NCBI GenBank assembly: GCA_018114805.1
Contig: CP073042.1
Location: forward strand, 1,302,001-1,366,000
Length of the DNA: 64,000 bases
Origin: Candidatus Streptomyces philanthi
GTDB taxonomy: Bacteria; Actinomycetota; Actinomycetes; Streptomycetales; Streptomycetaceae
Direction: 5' to 3'
Shown: in pieces, positions 1-9,186 of the stretch
Position numbering within the stretch: the stretch's first letter is position 1
Layout: each line of letters begins with the position of its first letter
Position numbers and translations under genes: made by a program
Notes under the pieces: model-generated
The model's input: only the letters and a program-made list of their open reading frames with translations
What the model was told of the DNA's origin: nothing
Databases searched by the model: none

Positions 1-1052
1 ACGGCGAGCGGGTGGACTTCCTCCCCTCGGCCGGCACTGTGGTGGCCCTCGGCGAACCCACCGGCGAGGGCGTGCGGGTCGACTCCGGGCTCTCGGCCGG
101 CAGCGAGGTCGGCACGGCGTACGACCCGATGCTGGCCAAGGTCATCGCGTACGGCCCGGACCGCGCCACCGCGCTGCGGCGGCTGCGGGCGGCGCTCGCC
201 CAGACGACCATCCTCGGCCTGGACACCAACACCGGCTTCCTGCGCCGGCTGCTGGCCCACCCCGACGTGGTCGCCGGCGCGCTGGACACGGGCCTGGTGG
301 ACCGCGAGGCGGCCGCGCTGACGCCGGCGTCGATACCGCCGGAGGTGTACGGGGCGGCGGCGCTGCTGCGGCAGGCGGCCCTGGAGCCGGCGGCGGCGCC
401 GGACGCGTGGACAGACCCGTTCTCGATGCCCACCGGCTGGCGGCTGGGCGGGCGCGAAGCGCCGACGGCGCACCCGCTGCACGTGCCGGGCCACGACCCG
501 GTGACCGTGCGGGTGCGCGGCCGGGCGCACGACGCCGAGGTCACGGTGGGCGACGCGGAGCCGGTCGCGGCCCGCCTGGTCCCGACGGGCGCGGCCACCG
601 GTGACCTGCCCGGCACCTCGCGGGTGCTCGTGGAGTGGGCGGGCGTGACGTACGCGTTCACGCACGCCGCCGAGGCCGGGGCGGCCGGCTCCTGGCTGGC
701 CCGCGAGGGCGACGCCTGGCGGGTCGCCGACCACGACCCGGTGGAGGCCGCGCTGCGCGGCGGCGTCGCGGGCGCCGGGGCCGGCGCGCTGACCGCGCCG
801 ATGCCGGGCACCGTCACCGTGGTCAAGGCCGCCGTCGGCGACCAGGTGAGCGCCGGGCAGGGGCTGCTGGTCGTGGAGGCGATGAAGATGGAGCACGTCA
901 TCGCCGCCGCCCACGACGGCACGGTCACCGAGTTGGACGTGACGCCGGGCAGCACGGTCGCCATGGACCAGGTGCTGGCCGTGGTCACCCCGCACGAGGC
1001 GGCCGAGGCCCAGCCGGCTGGGCCGGGCGCCGCCGCCCCCGCGAAGAGCTGA
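1..1052 (+). CDS. Biotin-dependent acyl-CoA carboxylase alpha subunit, 5' end outside window
   Basis: Only the C-terminal 350 or so residues are visible; codons start at base 3 and the gene begins upstream. The fragment holds the end of the biotin carboxylase domain (AYDPMLAKVIAYGPDR) and a complete biotin carboxyl carrier domain at the C terminus, with the motif EAMKMEH; the biotinylated Lys is the codon at 885-887. Such a subunit carboxylates biotin with ATP and bicarbonate and works with a carboxyltransferase beta subunit, which is not in the window. HMG-CoA lyase follows 12 bases later and an acyl-CoA dehydrogenase after that. This is the usual leucine/isovalerate degradation set, so methylcrotonoyl-CoA is the likely substrate. 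An acetyl- or propionyl-CoA carboxylase role cannot be excluded from the fragment. Confidence 0.9.
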   Translation, partial: GERVDFLPSAGTVVALGEPTGEGVRVDSGLSAGSEVGTAYDPMLAKVIAYGPDRATALRRLRAALAQTTILGLDTNTGFLRRLLAHPDVVAGALDTGLVDREAAALTPASIPPEVYGAAALLRQAALEPAAAPDAWTDPFSMPTGWRLGGREAPTAHPLHVPGHDPVTVRVRGRAHDAEVTVGDAEPVAARLVPTGAATGDLPGTSRVLVEWAGVTYAFTHAAEAGAAGSWLAREGDAWRVADHDPVEAALRGGVAGAGAGALTAPMPGTVTVVKAAVGDQVSAGQGLLVVEAMKMEHVIAAAHDGTVTELDVTPGSTVAMDQVLAVVTPHEAAEAQPAGPGAAAPAKS

Positions 1053-1064
1053 GGAGAACACGCG

Positions 1065-2030
1065 ATGATCGACGGACTGCCGATGGGCGTCCCGGCCGCG
1101 GGGCTGCCGCGGCGGGTGCGCATCCACGAGGTGGGCGCGCGCGACGGGCTCCAGAACGAGAAGGCGATCGTGCCGGTCGAGGTCAAGGCGGAGTTCGTCC
1201 GCCGCGTGGCCGCCGCCGGCCTGACCACCATCGAGGCCACCAGCTTCGTGCACCCCAAGTGGGTTCCCCAACTGGCCGACGCCGAGCAGTTGATGCCGCT
1301 GCTGGCCGGGCTCGGCGACGCGCCCGAGACCGGCGGCGCGGGCCTGCGGCTGCCGGTGCTGGTGCCCAACGAGCGCGGCCTCGACCGCGCACTGGCGCTC
1401 GGCGTGCGGGAGATCGCCGTCTTCGGCAGCGCCACCGAGTCGTTCGCCAAAGCCAACCTGAACCGCACCGTGGACGAGGCGCTGGCCATGTTCGCGCCGG
1501 TGGTCGCCAAGGCGGCGGACGCCGGGGTGCACGTGCGCGGCTACCTGTCGATGTGCTTCGGCGACCCCTGGGAGGGCCCGGTGGCCGTCGAGCGGGTCGC
1601 GGACGTCAGCCGCCGCCTGCTCGACCTGGGCTGCGACGAGCTGAGCCTCGGCGACACCATCGGCGTGGCCACGCCCGGGCACATCACGGCGCTGCTGACG
1701 GCGCTGAACGAGGCCGGCGTGCCGACCGAGCGGATCGGCGTGCACTTCCACGACACCTACGGCCAGGCCCTGGCCAACACCCTCGCCGCGCTCCAGCACG
1801 GCGTCACCACCGTCGACGCCTCCGCGGGCGGGCTCGGCGGCTGCCCCTACGCCAAGAGCGCCACCGGCAACCTCGCCACCGAAGACCTCGTGTGGATGTT
1901 GCACGGCCTCGGCATCGAGACCGGGGTCGACCTCGGCCAACTCACCGACACCAGCGTGTGGATGGCCGACCAGTTGGGCCGCCCGAGCCCCTCCCGCACC
2001 GTTCGTGCCCTCTCCCACAAGGAGTCGTAG
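1065..2030 (+). CDS. Hydroxymethylglutaryl-CoA lyase
   Basis: A 321-residue TIM-barrel lyase of normal length that cleaves HMG-CoA to acetyl-CoA and acetoacetate, the last step of leucine breakdown. The N-terminal VRIHEVGARDGLQNE carries the catalytic Arg and the metal-binding Asp. The metal-binding His pair is in GVHFHDTYGQAL near residue 225. The glycine-rich active-site loop with its catalytic Cys is GGLGGCPYAKSATGN near residue 255. The ATG is preceded by GAGGAG, 12 bases after the carboxylase stop, and the acyl-CoA dehydrogenase starts 2 bases after this stop, so all three are surely co-transcribed. Family and function are clear. Confidence 0.95.
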   Translation: MIDGLPMGVPAAGLPRRVRIHEVGARDGLQNEKAIVPVEVKAEFVRRVAAAGLTTIEATSFVHPKWVPQLADAEQLMPLLAGLGDAPETGGAGLRLPVLVPNERGLDRALALGVREIAVFGSATESFAKANLNRTVDEALAMFAPVVAKAADAGVHVRGYLSMCFGDPWEGPVAVERVADVSRRLLDLGCDELSLGDTIGVATPGHITALLTALNEAGVPTERIGVHFHDTYGQALANTLAALQHGVTTVDASAGGLGGCPYAKSATGNLATEDLVWMLHGLGIETGVDLGQLTDTSVWMADQLGRPSPSRTVRALSHKES

Positions 2031-2032
2031 CC

Positions 2033-3199
2033 ATGTCCCTCGACCACCGCCTGTCCGCCGAGCACGAGGAGCTGCGCAAGACCGTCGAGGCGTTCGCGCA
2101 CGACGTCGTCGCGCCCAAGATCGGCGAGTACTGGGAGAACCACCAGTTCCCGTACGAGATCATCCGCGAGATGGGCCGTATGGGCCTGCTCGGGCTGCCC
2201 TACCCCGAGGAGTACGGCGGCATGGGCGGCGACTTCCTCGCCCTGTGCCTGGCCATCGAGGAGCTGGCCCGGGTCGACTCCTCCGTGGCGGTCACGCTGG
2301 AGGCCGGCGTCTCGCTCGGCTCCATGCCGATCTTCCGCTTCGGCACCGAGGAGCAGAAGCGCGCCTGGCTGCCCGACCTGTGCTCGGGCGCGGCGCTGGG
2401 CGCCTTCGGGCTGACCGAGCCGGGCGGCGGCTCAGACGCGGGCGGCACCCGCACCACGGCCCGGCTCGACGAGGAGAGCGGCGAGTGGGTGATCAACGGC
2501 ACCAAGTGCTTCATCACCAACTCCGGCACCGACATCACCTCGCTGATCACCGTCACCGCGGTCACCGGCCACAAGCCCGACAGCCGCCCGCTGATCTCCT
2601 CGATCATCGTCCCGGCCGGCACCCCCGGCCTCACCGTCGCCGCCCCGTACTCCAAGGTCGGCTGGAACGCCTCGGACACCCGCGAGCTGTCCTTCGACGA
2701 CTGCCGGGTGCCGGCCGCCAACCTGCTCGGCGAGCGGGGGCGCGGGTACGCGCAGTTCCTGCGCATCCTGGACGAGGGCCGCATCGCCATCTCCGCGCTG
2801 GCCACCGGCCTGGCGCAGGGCTGCGTGGACGAGTCGGTGTCGTACGCCAAGACGCGCGAGGCGTTCGGCAAGCCGATCGGCGCCAACCAGGCCATCCAGT
2901 TCAAGCTCGCCGACATGGAGATGCGCGCCCACACGGCCCGCGTCGCCTGGCGGGACGCGGCCTCGCGGATGGCGCAGGGCGAGCCGTTCAAGAAGGAGGC
3001 GTCGCAGGCCAAGCTGTACAGCTGCGACGTGGCGGTCACCAACGCGCGCGAGGCAACCCAGGTGCACGGCGGGTACGGCTTCATGAACGAGTACCCGGTG
3101 GCCCGCATGTGGCGCGACTCCAAGATCCTGGAGATCGGCGAGGGCACCAGCGAGGTCCAGCGCATGCTGATCGCCCGCGAACTGGGCCTGGAGGACTGA
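2033..3199 (+). CDS. acdH: Acyl-CoA dehydrogenase, short/branched-chain type
   Basis: A 388-residue FAD-dependent acyl-CoA dehydrogenase covering the N-terminal helical, middle beta and C-terminal helical domains. Visible signatures are FGLTEPGGGSDAGGTRT (FAD/substrate binding, about residues 123-139), the C-terminal QVHGGYGFMNEYPVARMWRD and the catalytic-base region EIGEGTSEVQRMLIAREL. It oxidises an acyl-CoA to the 2,3-enoyl-CoA and passes electrons to electron transfer flavoprotein. Its position behind the carboxylase and HMG-CoA lyase points to isovaleryl-CoA or related branched substrates. The symbol follows the S. coelicolor gene I remember in this position; exact chain-length specificity cannot be read from sequence. 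The start follows directly on the HMG-CoA lyase stop, with GGAG at 2021-2024. Confidence 0.92.
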   Translation: MSLDHRLSAEHEELRKTVEAFAHDVVAPKIGEYWENHQFPYEIIREMGRMGLLGLPYPEEYGGMGGDFLALCLAIEELARVDSSVAVTLEAGVSLGSMPIFRFGTEEQKRAWLPDLCSGAALGAFGLTEPGGGSDAGGTRTTARLDEESGEWVINGTKCFITNSGTDITSLITVTAVTGHKPDSRPLISSIIVPAGTPGLTVAAPYSKVGWNASDTRELSFDDCRVPAANLLGERGRGYAQFLRILDEGRIAISALATGLAQGCVDESVSYAKTREAFGKPIGANQAIQFKLADMEMRAHTARVAWRDAASRMAQGEPFKKEASQAKLYSCDVAVTNAREATQVHGGYGFMNEYPVARMWRDSKILEIGEGTSEVQRMLIARELGLED

Positions 3200-3228
3200 C
3201 CGGCCTCCCACACCGAGGCCACCACCCG

Positions 3229-3255
3229 GCGGCCCGCCGACCACCGGCGGGCCGC
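3229..3255 (+). terminator. GC-rich hairpin after the acyl-CoA degradation operon
   Basis: An 11-bp perfect inverted repeat (GCGGCCCGCCG and its complement) with a 5-base loop, 30 bases after the dehydrogenase stop and 17 bases before the next start codon. It is probably the transcription terminator of the operon. There is no clear T-tract, as is common in Streptomyces. Confidence 0.55.
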
Positions 3256-3272
3256 ATGGAAGAATCCGGGCC

Positions 3273-4221
<949 letters not shown>

Positions 4222-4341
4222 ACCCTCCCCGGGCCCGCTCCCGCACCAGTTCCGCGCATCCGACGCACACTTTCACCTCTTCCCTGCCCGATATCGGGCA
4301 GGTTTCTTGCGAAACCGGCCGTTGCCGCGCAGTATCAACGG

Positions 4342-4638
4342 GTGTTCGATCGCCGTAACCGAAGTACCGACGCCAGCCCGACCACCCACGACGACCTCGT
4401 CAACCACCTCGTGCGCAGCTCACCGCTGGGCCGGGGCGAGGCGGCCCGGGCGGTGCTCGACGTGCTGGCGTACTTCGAGGAGAGTGCGGAGGAGTTCGTC
4501 CGCCGCCACCGCGAACTACAGTGGGCCGGCCTGAGGAACCCGGACATCTTCGAGCGCATCGGGGCCGAACTGCCGCACCGCGCGGTGGCCCCGCCCGAAC
4601 TGTCCCCGCGCCAGCTCCGCCGCATCGTCTACGGCTGA
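4342..4638 (+). CDS. Conserved small hypothetical protein
   Basis: A 98-residue soluble protein starting at GTG. The interior is mainly helical (GRGEAARAVLDVLAYFEESAEEFVRRHRELQ) and the C terminus is RQLRRIVYG. I recognise no domain, signal peptide or membrane segment. Coding is supported by strong GC bias at third positions. The gene lies alone, 120 bases after the DUF4429 gene and 274 bases before glmS, with an AT-richer stretch (4265-4340) that could hold its promoter. In related genomes similar small proteins sit upstream of glmS, but I cannot assign a role. The GC-rich interval from 4639 to 4912 shows no gene. Confidence 0.7.
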   Translation: MFDRRNRSTDASPTTHDDLVNHLVRSSPLGRGEAARAVLDVLAYFEESAEEFVRRHRELQWAGLRNPDIFERIGAELPHRAVAPPELSPRQLRRIVYG

Positions 4639-4912
4639 GCGACCGGCGCCGCGCCACGGCGCGACCCCAGCACGCCCGCCCCGCGCAGCCGCGGGGCACG
4701 CGGCGCCCGCACACCACCGGAGCGCCGGCGAGCACCACCACACCACGCACGACACGGAGAGCGGGACCGCGAGCCCACGCGACCCGCCCCGCCCCGGTCG
4801 CCGGGCACCGACAGCCCGGCGGGGCAGCGCCGACACCGGCGCCGCTGCCGCCCCGCCCGACCCACGGCCGGCGACCGCGTACGACACCCTCACCAGACGG
4901 AAGGAACCGCCC

Positions 4913-6733
4913 ATGTGCGGCATCGTCGGATACATCGGCAAGCGCGACGTGGCGCCCCTGCTCCTTGAGGGGCTCCAGCGCCTCGAGTACCGCGGCTACG
5001 ACTCCGCGGGCATCGCCATCCACGCCGGCGGCAAGGCCACCGGCCTGAAGATGGTCAAGGCCAAAGGCCGCGTCCGCGACCTGGAGGCGAAGGTCCCCGC
5101 CCGCTTCAAGGGCACCACCGGCATCGCCCACACCCGCTGGGCCACGCACGGCGCCCCCTCCGACGAGAACGCCCACCCGCACATGTCGGGCGACGACAAG
5201 GTCGCCGTCGTCCACAACGGCATCATCGACAACGCCTCCGATTTGCGCGCCAAACTGAGCGCCGACGGCGTCGAGTTCCTCTCCGAGACGGACACCGAGG
5301 TCCTCACCCACCTCGTCGCCCGGGCCCAGGCCGACACCCTGGAGGAGAAGGTCCGCGAGGCCCTGCGCCACGTCGAGGGCACGTACGGCATCGCCGTCCT
5401 GCACGCCGACTTCGACGACCGCATCGTCGTGGCCCGCAACGGCTCCCCCGTGGTCCTCGGCATCGGCGAGAAGGAGATGTTCGTCGCCTCAGACGTCGCC
5501 GCGCTCGTCTCGCACACCCGCCAGGTCGTCACCCTCGACGACGGCGAGATGGCCACCATCAAGGCCGACGACTACCGCACGTACACGACCGAGGGCTCCC
5601 GCACGACGGCCTCGCCGACCACCGTGGAGTGGGAGGCCGAGTCGTACGACATGGGCGGCCACGACACGTACATGCACAAGGAGATCTTCGAGCAGCCCGA
5701 CGCGGTGGACCGCGTCCTGCGCGGCCGCATCGACGACCGCTTCTCCACCGTGCACCTCGGCGGTCTGAACCTCGACGCGCACGACGCCCGCAGGGTGCGC
5801 CGCGTCAAGATCCTCGGCTGCGGCACCTCGTACCACGCAGGCATGATCGGCGCCCAGATGATCGAGGAGCTGGCCCGCATCCCCGCCGACGCCGAGCCGG
5901 CGTCCGAGTTCCGCTACCGCAACCCGGTCGTGGACCCCGACACCCTCTACATCGCGGTCTCCCAGTCCGGCGAGACGTACGACGTGCTGGCCGCCGTCCA
6001 GGAGCTGAAGCGCAAGGGCGCCCGCGTCCTCGGCGTCGTGAACGTGGTCGGCTCCGCGATCGCCCGCGAGGCCGACGCGGGCGTGTACGTCCACGCGGGC
6101 CCGGAGGTCTGCGTCGTCTCCACCAAGTGCTTCACCAACACCACGGTCGCCTTCGGCCTGCTCGCCCTGCACCTGGGCCGCATCCGCGACCTGTCGGTCT
6201 CCGACGGCAAGCGGATCATCGCGGGGCTACGCAAGCTCCCCGGCCAGATCTCGGAGATCCTCAAGCAGGAGGACGAGATCAAGAAGATCGCGAAGGGGTA
6301 CGCGGAGGCCCGCTCGATGCTCTTCATCGGACGCGTACGCGGCTACCCCGTCGCCCGCGAGGCGTCTCTCAAGCTCAAGGAGGTCTCGTACATCCATGCC
6401 GAGGCCTACCCGGCCTCCGAGCTCAAGCACGGCCCGCTCGCGCTCATCGAGCCCGCGCTCCCCACGGTCGCGATCGTCCCCGATGACGACCTCCTGGAGA
6501 AGAACCGCGCCGCCCTGGAGGAGATCAAGGCCCGCAGCGGCAAGATCCTCGCGGTCGCGCACCAGGAGCAGGAGAAGGCCGACCAGACGATCGTCGTCCC
6601 GAAGAACGAGGACGAGCTGGACCCGATCCTCATGGGCATCCCGCTCCAACTGCTCGCCTACCACACGGCGTTGGCACTCGGCCGGGACATCGACAAGCCG
6701 CGCAACCTCGCCAAGTCCGTGACGGTGGAGTAG
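4913..6733 (+). CDS. glmS: Glutamine--fructose-6-phosphate aminotransferase (isomerizing)
   Basis: A 606-residue enzyme of standard length that makes glucosamine-6-phosphate from fructose-6-phosphate and glutamine, feeding peptidoglycan and UDP-GlcNAc synthesis. The N-terminal glutaminase domain starts MCGIVGYIG, with catalytic Cys2 after Met removal, and carries HTRWATHG and HNGIIDNA. Two SIS sugar-isomerase domains follow (LGCGTSYHAG near residue 302 and RVRGYPVAREASLKLKEVSYIHAEAY near 475). The C terminus is LAKSVTVE, the usual active-site end. The start has AAGGAA 9 bases upstream. A strong hairpin follows the stop, so the gene is probably monocistronic. No glmS ribozyme-like leader is evident, as expected for actinobacteria. 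Confidence 0.97.
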   Translation: MCGIVGYIGKRDVAPLLLEGLQRLEYRGYDSAGIAIHAGGKATGLKMVKAKGRVRDLEAKVPARFKGTTGIAHTRWATHGAPSDENAHPHMSGDDKVAVVHNGIIDNASDLRAKLSADGVEFLSETDTEVLTHLVARAQADTLEEKVREALRHVEGTYGIAVLHADFDDRIVVARNGSPVVLGIGEKEMFVASDVAALVSHTRQVVTLDDGEMATIKADDYRTYTTEGSRTTASPTTVEWEAESYDMGGHDTYMHKEIFEQPDAVDRVLRGRIDDRFSTVHLGGLNLDAHDARRVRRVKILGCGTSYHAGMIGAQMIEELARIPADAEPASEFRYRNPVVDPDTLYIAVSQSGETYDVLAAVQELKRKGARVLGVVNVVGSAIAREADAGVYVHAGPEVCVVSTKCFTNTTVAFGLLALHLGRIRDLSVSDGKRIIAGLRKLPGQISEILKQEDEIKKIAKGYAEARSMLFIGRVRGYPVAREASLKLKEVSYIHAEAYPASELKHGPLALIEPALPTVAIVPDDDLLEKNRAALEEIKARSGKILAVAHQEQEKADQTIVVPKNEDELDPILMGIPLQLLAYHTALALGRDIDKPRNLAKSVTVE

Positions 6734-6760
6734 CCGGTCCCGCGACCGGAGCGGGACGGA

Positions 6761-6804
6761 GGGCGGCTTCCCGCGCGTGCCACCACGCGCCCGGGAGGCC
6801 GCCC
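6761..6804 (+). terminator. Hairpin downstream of glmS
   Basis: An inverted repeat 27 bases after the glmS stop. GGGCGGC at 6761-6767 pairs with GCCGCCC at 6798-6804, and the inner arms are largely complementary. It is a likely factor-independent terminator. Confidence 0.55.
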
Positions 6805-7298
6805 TTCGGTGTCGACGCCGCCCACGTGCGGGGGTGCACCCGTCACCAACGCGCGTTCGACCTCCGCGCCGCCGCCACCTCACACCCCGTCAGGGGGACC
6901 GCTCGGGCGGCCCGTTGCGGCGTGGAGGAATCACCCGAAGGAGTGGGCCACCGAAGCGCCGGACGTCCACCACACCCGTGCGCGCCGCCCGTCGTCGCAA
7001 CCGCAACCGTTCACGCCCGCGCGAACCGCCCCACCCCGCACCTCACCCCGACGCCCCGAAGAGCCGCCACCGCGCCCCCACCGGAGCCCCGCCGCCGAGC
7101 ACCCGGGCCCCGGTCCCGGCCCGCCCCACCGCCCCACCGGCTCGCAGGCGAGCCGGTGGGGCGGGCCGGAAAGACGGCGCGCGAACACCTTGCGGCGGGG
7201 AACCACGCGAGGCCACGCAAGGAACCACACGGCGCGCTCGGGTGTCCGGAATCCGGCCCGCCAACCGCCCGCGACACCGCCGCCGGGCGGCCCGGGCG
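6805..7298. other. Gene-free interval between glmS and the stress-protein gene
   Basis: GC-rich DNA between two convergent genes. The long open frames crossing it lack codon bias typical of genes and have low-complexity Arg/Pro translations. Apart from the hairpin at 7131-7162 I see no gene or RNA. Confidence 0.6.
7131..7162 (-). terminator. Perfect 15-bp hairpin downstream of the stress-protein gene
   Basis: GCCCCACCGGCTCGC and its exact complement separated by two bases. It lies about 140 bases past the end of the minus-strand stress-protein gene and faces glmS. A role as bidirectional terminator is inferred. Confidence 0.5.
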
Positions 7299-7821
7299 CT
7301 ACGGGATGACGACGACCGGGCGCTGCGCGCGGCGCGCGAGCCGCCCGGCGACGGAGCCGAAGATGCGGCCCGCCAGGCCGTGCGTGGAGCCCACGACGAT
7401 GGCGTCGGCCGCGTACTCCCGACCGACCTCCTCCAGTTCGTGGCAGATGTCGCCGCCGCGCTCGACGAGGATCCACGGCACCTCGGAGAGGTGGTCCACG
7501 CAGGCCAGTTCGAGGCCGAGGACCTCGGTGCGGTGGTCGGGGACATCCACGAAGACGGGGGGGCTCACAGCCCGCCCAGACGGTCGTGGGCAGGTGGTTG
7601 GCGACGTGCACGATTATCAGCCCGGAGCCGGAGCGGCGGGCCATGCCGATCGCGTAGGCGAGCGGGCGCTCGCTGGAGGTGGAGCCGTCGAAGCCGACCA
7701 CCACGCCGTGCTGGAACGCCGGATCGCAGGGATGGCGCGTCTCTTCCGCCGCTTCGGGGTGCGCCGTCGAGTCGGCGACCCGCTTGCGGTCCGCGGGTTC
7801 GGGGATTTCGTAACCGGCCAT
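7299..7821 (-). CDS. Universal stress protein (UspA family), frameshifted
   Basis: A single-domain USP of about 173 residues. The first part reads MAGYEIPEPADRKR... and GVVVGFDGSTSSERPLAYAI, the UspA beta1-alpha1 region. The rest runs through VERGGDICHELEEV to the ATP-binding loop AIVVGSTHGLAGRIFGSVAGRL and the C-terminal RPVVVIP. The halves are in different frames and meet at a run of seven G on the plus strand (7557-7563). One base too many or too few in that run explains the break, so it is probably a homopolymer error. The loop GSTHG-9x-GS matches the ATP-binding class (G-2x-G-9x-G(S/T)). Function in stress tolerance is known only at family level. The gene is transcribed towards glmS. Confidence 0.8.
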
Positions 7822-8170
7822 CTGTTGTCTCGGCGAAGAAAGTCCTGTTGCGGAGGGGTTCGGCGGGGGCTACTTGCGAGGTAAGGCGGATTGTGGGAGC
7901 GGGCCGGCGGGCCCGGAGGGAAATCGTCCGGGATTCACCTTTCCAAGCCCACACCCCCAAAGGTACGGCGCCACTCGCCCCCTGCCCAGGGACCACCTCG
8001 GGAGGGGCCGGCCGAGGCGAGCTTCATCGGAGCATGCCGGAGGGCCGCGCAGAGCGCAATGCCCCAAGTGGCCCCCCGGCGTACGCCGTGCAGTGACCCG
8101 ACGGCAAACAAGACGTTGTAGTACCCGCTAGCGCCCCCGGAGGGACTTCCGCCCCAGGAGGGAAGATTTC
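7822..8170. other. Intergenic region between divergent stress-protein and small membrane-protein genes
   Basis: About 350 bases between the minus-strand stress-protein start and a plus-strand GTG start. It should hold both promoters. I see no convincing gene, RNA or operator; only the ribosome binding site AGGAGGGAAG at 8156-8165 in front of 8171 is clear. Confidence 0.5.
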
Positions 8171-8744
8171 GTGCACCGACTCAGCGAGTACACCCCCACC
8201 GCCCCCTCCACCGCACCCCTCGACGCGCTACGCCGTGCGACCGGGGCATCGCGTTCCGCCTCCGCCGCCCCCGCGCTCCCGCCCGCCCCCGCGCACGCCA
8301 CCACCCCAACCGACCCACCCGCCACGCCAGCCGCTACCTCCCCCACGACGCACTCCACCGCCGCCGCGCCCTAGGTCCCCGGATCGCGCCCGAACGCCGT
8401 GCGGCCCGCCCACGGCGGGGCCATCGCGGGGGCGGGGGCGACGCCGCACGCGGCTGTTCGCCGCGCCGCGCGTGACCCCGCGCGCGCTGGGCCTCGCGCC
8501 GACCGGGCTCGCGTGCCGGGGACCGCACCCCACGCGGGGCGCCGAACGGCCGGCTTCCGTCACCGCGGGCGACCGGGGCGGCTGGGGTGTCTTCTGCCGG
8601 GCACTGGTGCCGGTCGCCCTCCTGCTGTGCGGGGCCTCGTTCGGCGGCGCGGCGGGCATCGCGCTCGGGCTCGCCGCGGTCACCGCGACCTGCCGTGCGC
8701 TGCTACGACGGGCCGAGCGGCGGGCGGCGCGGATGAGCCGGTGA
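8171..8744 (+). pseudogene. Small membrane protein upstream of adpA, apparent frameshift
   Basis: A strong ribosome binding site (AGGAGG) lies 9 bases before the GTG at 8171, which opens MHRLSEYTPTAPSTAPLDALRRA. That frame stops at 8374 in a Pro/Ala-rich stretch. One frame over, the reading continues to 8744 and ends in one or two hydrophobic segments and a basic tail (ALVPVALLLCGASFGGAAGI, then LLRRAERRAARMSR). I infer one gene of about 190 residues with a one-base shift near 8370, encoding a cytoplasmic N terminus followed by membrane helices. I do not recognise the family. If the frames are unrelated, only the first 67 codons are supported by the ribosome binding site. Confidence 0.45.
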
Positions 8745-9186
8745 GCGTCGGCGCGGGGGGTGCTGCGGAAGGGCCCGTACGGCACCCGCCGGGCCCGTTG
8801 TTGACGCCCCGTCCGAAGCGCATACGCCCGTCGACTGACGCGATCGTACGTTTGCGGCCAACTGTTTTCAGCCAACTTCGGAACAAGTTGTCCCTGTTGC
8901 CGAAGACCCCGCCAAACCCGCGTCTGACCAGCTAGGAAAGGAGTGTTGGGGGTCCGTACCCCCTACGGGGAGTGGGCATCGGCGAAAGGCACACTTCCCT
9001 ACAGGCGCTCCGAGTGCAACGCTTCGTGATCGAATGCTTTACGACAAGTTGTCATGTCGACTTACGGGCGAGTGGTGAACTGGTCACGGTGACCACACGC
9101 GACACAGTAGATTCGATCTTGGCCATGACCGGCGGGGGAAACGTGCAGGACCGAGAGGACGCGACCACCCAGGGGGGCTTAGTTCC
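8745..9186 (+). promoter_or_regulatory. Long leader/promoter region of adpA
   Basis: A 442-base non-coding region with lower GC than its surroundings, as expected for the heavily regulated adpA promoter. The odd palindrome ACAA-G-TTGT occurs twice, at 8883-8891 and 9045-9053. A possible -10 element TAGATT lies at 9111-9116. GGGGGG at 9173-9178 is a weak ribosome binding site before the ATG at 9187. In S. griseus the adpA upstream region binds AdpA itself and the A-factor receptor ArpA; whether these repeats serve that role is inference. Confidence 0.5.

Noticed and set aside
635..3199. An 854-codon open frame overlapping the carboxylase, lyase and dehydrogenase genes
   Set aside because: Its first two thirds translate to Arg/Gly-rich nonsense in a shadow frame of the real genes; only the last 388 codons are the dehydrogenase.
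6805..8096. A plus-strand gene running from 6777 to 8096
   Set aside because: It is antisense to the universal stress protein, whose motifs clearly define the minus strand as coding.
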